A stretch of DNA of 64,000 nt from Acinetobacter radioresistens DSM 6976 = NBRC 102413 = CIP 103788 (GTDB lineage: Bacteria > Pseudomonadota > Gammaproteobacteria > Pseudomonadales > Moraxellaceae): NCBI RefSeq assembly GCF_006757745.1, contig NZ_AP019740.1, forward strand, positions 2,356,001 to 2,420,000. Reading direction: 5' to 3'. Shown here one piece after another: positions 59,683 to 64,000 of the stretch. The number at the start of each line of letters is the position of its first letter. Positions within the stretch are counted from its first letter, which is position 1. The position numbers and the translations under genes are program-made. The notes beneath the pieces were generated by a model, which worked only from the letters and a program-made list of their open reading frames with translations, did not search any database and was not told where the DNA came from.

Positions 59683-60378
59683 TTAGCGACGCGAGCGACG
59701 GGCCCAAGCTAATTCGATCTGTTTCATTCGTGTCAGCGATTCCAACACAAGGTTGCGCAAGTGTCGACAAAAATCTTCCATAAATAAAGTGGCTTGTTGT
59801 GAATTTCGGTTCAAAATAGCATCAATCACTAATTTAAACAGTTCAAATGACTCCTGCAGCTCACGACGTGAAGTATTTAAGGTCAGAAAATAACTGCGTC
59901 TCAAAGAAGGTAACAGCTCATTCAGAAATTTCATCAAATAGAGATTGACAACTAATCCTTGCTGCTCCATCAGATATTCGAAAATCTGATCATAAAATTT
60001 TTCCGTATGGCCATGTTTTACCTGCTCCTGCAAATAAACCAGAAGTTGCTGTAGAATCTGGGCATCTGTACCACGCCAGCCCTGACTGATTTGCTGGACC
60101 ACCTGCCCGAGCAGCAAGCAACTGGTATCAAATAGCGCTCGAACCTGTTGAGGCGACATTTCAGCTACAATTGCCCCCCGACGCGGATAAATCTCAATTA
60201 GATGAGTACGCTCTAATAAAAGCAGTGCTTCACGGACTGACCCACGGCTGACATCCAGCTCCTTGGCAATTCTCAATTCCTGTATCCGTTCACCCTCAAC
60301 CAGTTCTCCGCTGATAATCTGTTCAGCAATGCTTTTAGCAATTTGTTCAGAGAGACTGTCTGTTGCTTTAACTGTCAT
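59683..60378 (-). CDS. GntR-family transcriptional regulator (FadR-like)
   Basis: The 231-residue protein has an N-terminal winged helix (about 10-78, with ELRIAKELDVSRGSVREALLLLE, split: RIAKELDVSRGSVREA) and an alpha-helical C-terminal domain of the FCD/FadR type. The effector is unknown. AGGTGAGTC precedes the ATG. smc begins 10 bp downstream. A 13-bp palindrome of FadR-operator format lies 93 bp upstream, and an identical one lies upstream of the PF10118 gene at 25 kb, so those are candidate targets. The 150-bp upstream also has an AAACTGCA/TGCAGTTT hairpin (60402-60422). Confidence 0.86.
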   Translation of the reverse strand: MTVKATDSLSEQIAKSIAEQIISGELVEGERIQELRIAKELDVSRGSVREALLLLERTHLIEIYPRRGAIVAEMSPQQVRALFDTSCLLLGQVVQQISQGWRGTDAQILQQLLVYLQEQVKHGHTEKFYDQIFEYLMEQQGLVVNLYLMKFLNELLPSLRRSYFLTLNTSRRELQESFELFKLVIDAILNRNSQQATLFMEDFCRHLRNLVLESLTRMKQIELAWARRSRR

Positions 60379-60470
60379 GACTCACCTACTTTTATTTATA
60401 TAAACTGCACTGAATGCAGTTTTTTATTGGTAAATGAATTGTTGACAGCTTTAAACTTTAAAACTATGTC

Positions 60471-60483
60471 ATTGTCGGACAAT
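60471..60483. promoter_or_regulatory. Putative GntR/FadR-type operator (copy 2)
   Basis: ATTGTC-G-GACAAT is a perfect palindrome with a single-base centre, upstream of the gntR gene. It shares all 12 specified bases with copy 1 at 25312-25324. Confidence 0.6.
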
Positions 60484-60528
60484 TTTCAGGTATTTTAGGT
60501 CAATTCTCACATCATGAAAGAGAAAGCT

Positions 60529-61341
60529 TTAGAAATAAATACTGACTGCCTGATAAATAAAATATACACCTACGACACTCAACATTCCGGCAAAGCACTT
60601 TTTGAGCATAACGGGAGAAAGCATATGGGCGACTCTGGCACCCAGCTTGGCAGTAATGAAACTCATTGTACTGATACCAATAAATGCATAGATATGAACA
60701 TAGCCAATCGCATTTGGCACTTCTACATTTGCCTGGTGTCCAAACCAGATAAAGCCCAAGGCACCTGCAATGGCAATTGGTAAGCCACAGGCCGCAGAGG
60801 TAGCTACAGCCTTTTGCATGATCACACCATGCCGGTTTAAATAAGGCACTGTCAGACTGCCTCCACCAATGCCAAAAATGGCAGAAGCTATACCAATACC
60901 TCCTCCGGCCAGCATTTGTACCGGTGCAGAAGGTAATGTGCGGTCCGGATTTACCTGAACATGTGCACCCCTGAACATCTTGTATGCAACCCATATGGCA
61001 AACAGCCCAATAGCCAGCTGCAGATGCTGTCCAGACAGCAGATCTGCCACACCCGCTCCCAGAAAAGAACCAAGAACCAAGCCAGGAGCCAAGTTTTTAA
61101 ACACTGCCCATAATACGGCACCGCGTTTATGATGTGCCATTACCGAACTGATTGAAGTAACAATGATGGTGGCTAAAGAAGTACCAACCGCCATATGCAT
61201 CAGCACATTCGGATCATAATTTAACTGGGTAAAAACGATATAAAGAATAGGTACAATAATCAGGCCGCCGCCTACTCCAAACAGACCGGCAGCAAAACCT
61301 GCAATTGCACCAATCAGCAAATATATGATTAACTCCATCAT
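60529..61341 (-). CDS. TauE/SafE family sulfite exporter-like permease
   Basis: The 270-residue protein has about eight membrane helices and the duplicated glycine-rich motif of the family: GFAAGLFGVGGGLIIVPIL near the N terminus and GIASAIFGIGGGSLTVPYL in the second half. The family exports anions such as sulfite or sulfoacetate; substrate here is unknown. The start is one of two adjacent ATGs at 61341 and 61338. It diverges from birA with 27 bp between starts, and its stop lies 45 bp from the operator copy 2. Confidence 0.87.
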   Translation of the reverse strand: MMELIIYLLIGAIAGFAAGLFGVGGGLIIVPILYIVFTQLNYDPNVLMHMAVGTSLATIIVTSISSVMAHHKRGAVLWAVFKNLAPGLVLGSFLGAGVADLLSGQHLQLAIGLFAIWVAYKMFRGAHVQVNPDRTLPSAPVQMLAGGGIGIASAIFGIGGGSLTVPYLNRHGVIMQKAVATSAACGLPIAIAGALGFIWFGHQANVEVPNAIGYVHIYAFIGISTMSFITAKLGARVAHMLSPVMLKKCFAGMLSVVGVYFIYQAVSIYF

Positions 61342-61368
61342 TAATTTCTCATTTCTCTTTATTTCAAT

Positions 61369-62115
61369 ATGGATTTAGATTCCCGCCGGCTCCAGCAACT
61401 ACTGGCGCAAACACACCATTGCCCTGAGGCAGTAGTACTTAAAGCAGAGACCACCTCAACCAATGATGATGTCCGTGAAATTGCACAGAAAGGAATAAAG
61501 TCTGCACTGGTCTGTAGTGCCAGACAAACTCAAGGGCGTGGCCAGCATCAGAGGCCTTGGGTATCGCCTGAAGGAAACATTTATTTAAGCACATTGTTGC
61601 AGACAGGAACAGCAATAGACGGCCGGCTGGCTCTTGAAATAGCCCTGAATATCTTGCAATGCCCTTCTTTACAACCCCTTAAACTTCAGGTCAAGTGGCC
61701 AAACGACCTTTACAGCCATCAGGGGAAATGGGGCGGCATTCTGGTGGAACCAATTACTGCACAGCAAGCTATTATTGGCGTAGGGATCAACATTTACCAG
61801 ATACATGATGTACTCGACCAGTCGGTAACTTCGTTGACACAACTGGGTTTGGCTCAAATAGATTTAATGCAACTTATCGCTGAACTTTATCATGCCATCC
61901 AGCAGGCAGGAGAATGGTTTAGTCATGGTAGCCATCAGCTGGCAAACCGCTTTAATCATCATGCCGCTTTTTTAAACGATATGGTTTACTTCGAGCATCA
62001 TCAAGGTATTGCTGAAGGAAAATTCATCGGAATTCAAAATGATGGCGCAGTTACGTTACAAATCGCTGATGAAAGCCATACTTTTTATCAGGGCCGCTTA
62101 CGCCGTCAGCAGTAA
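61369..62115 (+). CDS. birA: Biotin--[acetyl-CoA-carboxylase] ligase, monofunctional
   Basis: BirA activates biotin as biotinyl-AMP and attaches it to the carboxylase carrier protein. The 248-residue protein has the family motifs TTSTNDD, the biotinyl-AMP loop GRGQHQRPW (56-64), VKWPNDLY and GGILVEP. It begins directly with the catalytic domain, without the N-terminal helix-turn-helix of E. coli BirA, so it is not the biotin repressor. There is no ribosome site before the ATG. coaX follows after 17 bp. Confidence 0.92.
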   Translation: MDLDSRRLQQLLAQTHHCPEAVVLKAETTSTNDDVREIAQKGIKSALVCSARQTQGRGQHQRPWVSPEGNIYLSTLLQTGTAIDGRLALEIALNILQCPSLQPLKLQVKWPNDLYSHQGKWGGILVEPITAQQAIIGVGINIYQIHDVLDQSVTSLTQLGLAQIDLMQLIAELYHAIQQAGEWFSHGSHQLANRFNHHAAFLNDMVYFEHHQGIAEGKFIGIQNDGAVTLQIADESHTFYQGRLRRQQ

Positions 62116-62132
62116 AAAATCAGGGTTGTGCT

Positions 62133-62867
62133 ATGAGAGAGTTATGGTTAGATATTGGCAATACACGCCTGAAATACTGGATTACTGAAGATCAACAGGT
62201 GATTGAACATGCAGCCGAGTTGCATTTACAGTCACCGTCTGACTTGCTGTTAGGTCTGATTCAGCACTTTAAAAGTTTAGATTTATCCCGGGTTGGCGTA
62301 TCTTCGGTTCAGGATAAAAAAAATAATGATCGTATTTATAAAATTTTAAGGTTCCTGAATATTCCTGTAACTTTTGCCAAAGTTCATGCTGAATATGCTG
62401 GCCTTGAATGTGCCTATGATGTCACGCAGCTCGGTATTGACCGCTGGCTGCAGGTTCTTGCCGTAGCCCGGCCAAAACAGGACTTATGTATCATCAGCTG
62501 TGGAACAGCACTGACTATTGATCTGACACACGGTCATCAGCATTTAGGTGGATATATTTTGCCGAACCTCTATCTGCAACGTGATGCATTGATTCAGCAC
62601 ACTAAAGGAATTCGTATTCCTGAAGCAGCTTTTGATGACTTGAGCCCTGGCCGTAATACACTCGATGCAGTACACCATGGAATATTATTAGGCCTCCTCA
62701 GTACTATCAAGCATGTCTTGCTACAGTCCCCCCGTCAGTTAATTCTGACTGGAGGCGATGCACCACTGTTTGCCCGCTTCCTTGAGCAGTATGAACCTGA
62801 AGTTGAAACTGATTTACTGCTCAAGGGGCTACAACGTTATATTCATTATTATTCAGTCAGCACATAA
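62133..62867 (+). CDS. coaX: Type III pantothenate kinase
   Basis: CoaX starts CoA synthesis by phosphorylating pantothenate and is insensitive to CoA feedback. The 244-residue protein has the ATP-binding [11 protein letters not shown] near the N terminus, [28 protein letters not shown] and the second phosphate motif [10 protein letters not shown]. It follows birA, as in many bacteria. It converges with the next gene and the two overlap by 19 bp at their 3' ends. Confidence 0.94.
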   Translation: MRELWLDIGNTRLKYWITEDQQVIEHAAELHLQSPSDLLLGLIQHFKSLDLSRVGVSSVQDKKNNDRIYKILRFLNIPVTFAKVHAEYAGLECAYDVTQLGIDRWLQVLAVARPKQDLCIISCGTALTIDLTHGHQHLGGYILPNLYLQRDALIQHTKGIRIPEAAFDDLSPGRNTLDAVHHGILLGLLSTIKHVLLQSPRQLILTGGDAPLFARFLEQYEPEVETDLLLKGLQRYIHYYSVST

Positions 62868-63415
62868 GGTTCAATCGCCTGCCACACCTCCGGCAGCTCG
62901 GTACAGCCTTCAGAGTCAATAAAGTGCCCTTGATGCTTAGCCTGGATAACTTCAGCATCCAGGCTTTTAGCCTGTTCCAAGCTAAATTTTGGTGGTACAC
63001 GGTCATCACCCTCTGAATAGATCACAACCCGATGCTCTATCTGCTGCTTTAATAGTTCCAGGTCAATTTTGCAGGCATCAATAAAAGGGTCAACCTCTTC
63101 AAGACGCCCTAAACGACCGTTAAAGCCTGCCACCAGTACCAATTGTTTGATCTTCTGGTTCTTTAATTGATGTGATAAGTAATGCAAGGTGGCAATACAG
63201 CCCAGACTGTGACCAATAAAGATACTGTTTTCATTAATCTCTTTAATTTGCTCAGCCATTTGCTGATCCCAGTCTTGCAGTTTAGGAGTTGTTGAAGGGT
63301 CCAGACGTAGTACCTGCAAACTGACATTTTGCTGTTTGGCATATTGTTGAATCCAGGGGAACCAGTTCTGTTCAGGGCCAGCGGTATAACCATGAACTAC
63401 AATAACCTGTGTCAT
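62849..63415 (-). CDS. RBBP9/YdeN family alpha/beta hydrolase
   Basis: The 188-residue protein is a small serine hydrolase: the nucleophile elbow [11 protein letters not shown], a candidate Asp in [10 protein letters not shown] and His near [24 protein letters not shown] begins the protein; the start at 63415 is the conserved Met, while the frame opens at 63427. Substrate unknown. It overlaps the coaX 3' end by 19 bp. No partner gene suggests a role. Confidence 0.82.
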   Translation of the reverse strand: MTQVIVVHGYTAGPEQNWFPWIQQYAKQQNVSLQVLRLDPSTTPKLQDWDQQMAEQIKEINENSIFIGHSLGCIATLHYLSHQLKNQKIKQLVLVAGFNGRLGRLEEVDPFIDACKIDLELLKQQIEHRVVIYSEGDDRVPPKFSLEQAKSLDAEVIQAKHQGHFIDSEGCTELPEVWQAIEPYVLTE

Positions 63416-63533
63416 TTTTCTTCTCACTTTTGACGATGAATGCCTTGAGTGTGCCGTAAACTATGACTGATTCGGGTAAGCAAATGTTGGGTTTTCTTAA
63501 CCTTAAAATATCTAAATTCTTAAGCTTGAAAAT

Positions 63534-63563
63534 AAAAAAGAGCGCTTAGTGCGCTCTGTTTTT
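63534..63563 (-). terminator. Terminator after ffh
   Basis: AGAGCGC and GCGCTCT pair around TTAGT; the minus strand ends in TTTTTT. It lies directly after the ffh stop. Confidence 0.87.
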
Positions 63564-63571
63564 AAATACGA

Positions 63572-64000
63572 TTAAGGCTTTTTCTGCGGGTCGTTTCCGC
63601 CAAAAAGCGGGCCTGCGCCACCACCGCCACCAAACTGTTTTTGCAGATTGCCAAGTGAACGCATCATCTTGCTCATACCTGCGGGATTGGAGAACTTTTT
63701 CATCATTTTTGCCATCTGAGCATGCTGTTTAATCAGTTTATTGACTTCGGCGACGTCCATACCACAACCAGCAGCAATACGTTTTTTACGGCTCGGATTA
63801 ATCAGGTCAGGATTACGGCGCTCTTTTACAGTCATAGACTGAATGATAGCTTCCATTTTCTTGACCTGCTTTTCAGGATTAGCCTGCTCTAGCGCCTGCT
63901 GAATTCCTGAGTTGCTCATACCTGGCAACTTGTCCAGAAAACCCATCATGCCGCCCATTTTGCTCATCTGTTCGAATTGCATCAGCATATCTTCAAAGTT
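63572..64000 (-). CDS. ffh: Signal recognition particle protein Ffh (partial, C-terminal M domain)
   Basis: Only the last 142 or so codons are present; the gene runs off the right edge in frame. Ffh binds 4.5S RNA and signal peptides. The methionine-rich M domain is evident: NFEDMLMQFEQMSKMGGMMGFLDKLPG (read as shorter pieces), NPDLINPSRKKRIAAGCGM with the RNA-binding segment, and HAQMAKMMKKF. The tail is Gly-rich (QFGGGGGAGPLFGG). A terminator follows the stop. Confidence 0.96.
   Translation of the reverse strand, partial: NFEDMLMQFEQMSKMGGMMGFLDKLPGMSNSGIQQALEQANPEKQVKKMEAIIQSMTVKERRNPDLINPSRKKRIAAGCGMDVAEVNKLIKQHAQMAKMMKKFSNPAGMSKMMRSLGNLQKQFGGGGGAGPLFGGNDPQKKP

Noticed and set aside
60512..60994. 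160-codon frame overlapping the TauE/SafE gene
   Set aside because: Its translation is rich in Cys and Trp with no family pattern, while the overlapping frame encodes a clear TauE/SafE permease.

Overview
The window is a 64 kb stretch of core chromosome from a gammaproteobacterium, almost certainly Acinetobacter (Moraxellaceae). The evidence is the gene neighbourhoods (yggS/pilTU, fur/bamE, dut-algC-argB, minCDE, aat-bpt, fabB-hemJ, gntR-smc-zipA-ligA), the moderately low GC, and protein sequences typical of the genus (Fur, FabB, FtsK, MinD). I do not assign a species. I see no insertion sequence, prophage, integron, CRISPR array, tRNA or rRNA gene.

Layout. 1-4.2 kb: 5' part of yggS, diverging from the type IV pilus retraction ATPases pilT and pilU, then fur, bamE and rnfH. 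4.2-7 kb: a reduced transporter-like membrane protein, a bacteriohemerythrin and a class II glutamine amidotransferase. 7-12.3 kb (minus strand): rep, dut, algC, argB. 12.3-17.7 kb: an OmpA-like lipoprotein, an acyltransferase, a voltage-sensor-like membrane protein, minCDE and a small conserved protein. 17.7-25.2 kb: ftsK, trxB, the N-degron transferases aat and bpt, rimI and a PF10118-type hydrolase. 25.4-30.1 kb: the str operon rpsL-rpsG-fusA-tuf (minus strand). 30.1-38.5 kb: an EcsC-family protein, fabB-hemJ, a HAD phosphatase, thiD, kbp, and the fatty-acid/ribosome group yceD-rpmF-fabD-fabG-acpP. 39-43.5 kb: epmC, a YciO/Sua5-family gene, a small orphan, scpA-scpB-rluB. 43.5-48.2 kb: biotin synthesis, transcribed bioH, bioA, bioF, bioC, bioD. 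48.2-52.8 kb: a bacterioferritin lacking the haem-ligand Met, the trehalose genes otsB-otsA, and an MFS transporter. 53-64 kb: ligA, zipA, smc, a GntR-type regulator, a TauE/SafE permease, birA-coaX, a small hydrolase and the 3' end of ffh.

Most genes are housekeeping: division and chromosome segregation (minCDE, ftsK, zipA, smc, scpAB), translation (str operon, rpmF, aat, bpt, rimI, epmC), lipid synthesis (fabB, fabD, fabG, acpP), biotin supply and ligation (bioHAFCD, birA), iron handling (fur, bfr) and osmoprotection (otsBA). I found no new multi-gene system. The most unusual material is non-coding. Two identical 13-bp palindromes (ATTGTCNGACAAT) lie upstream of the GntR gene and, 35 kb away, upstream of the PF10118 hydrolase. 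The str operon carries a dense set of RNA structures: a leader terminator-like hairpin, an H-type pseudoknot before rpsG, a multibranch fold between rpsG and fusA, and hairpins at three stop codons. All RNA folds were read by eye and no energies were computed.
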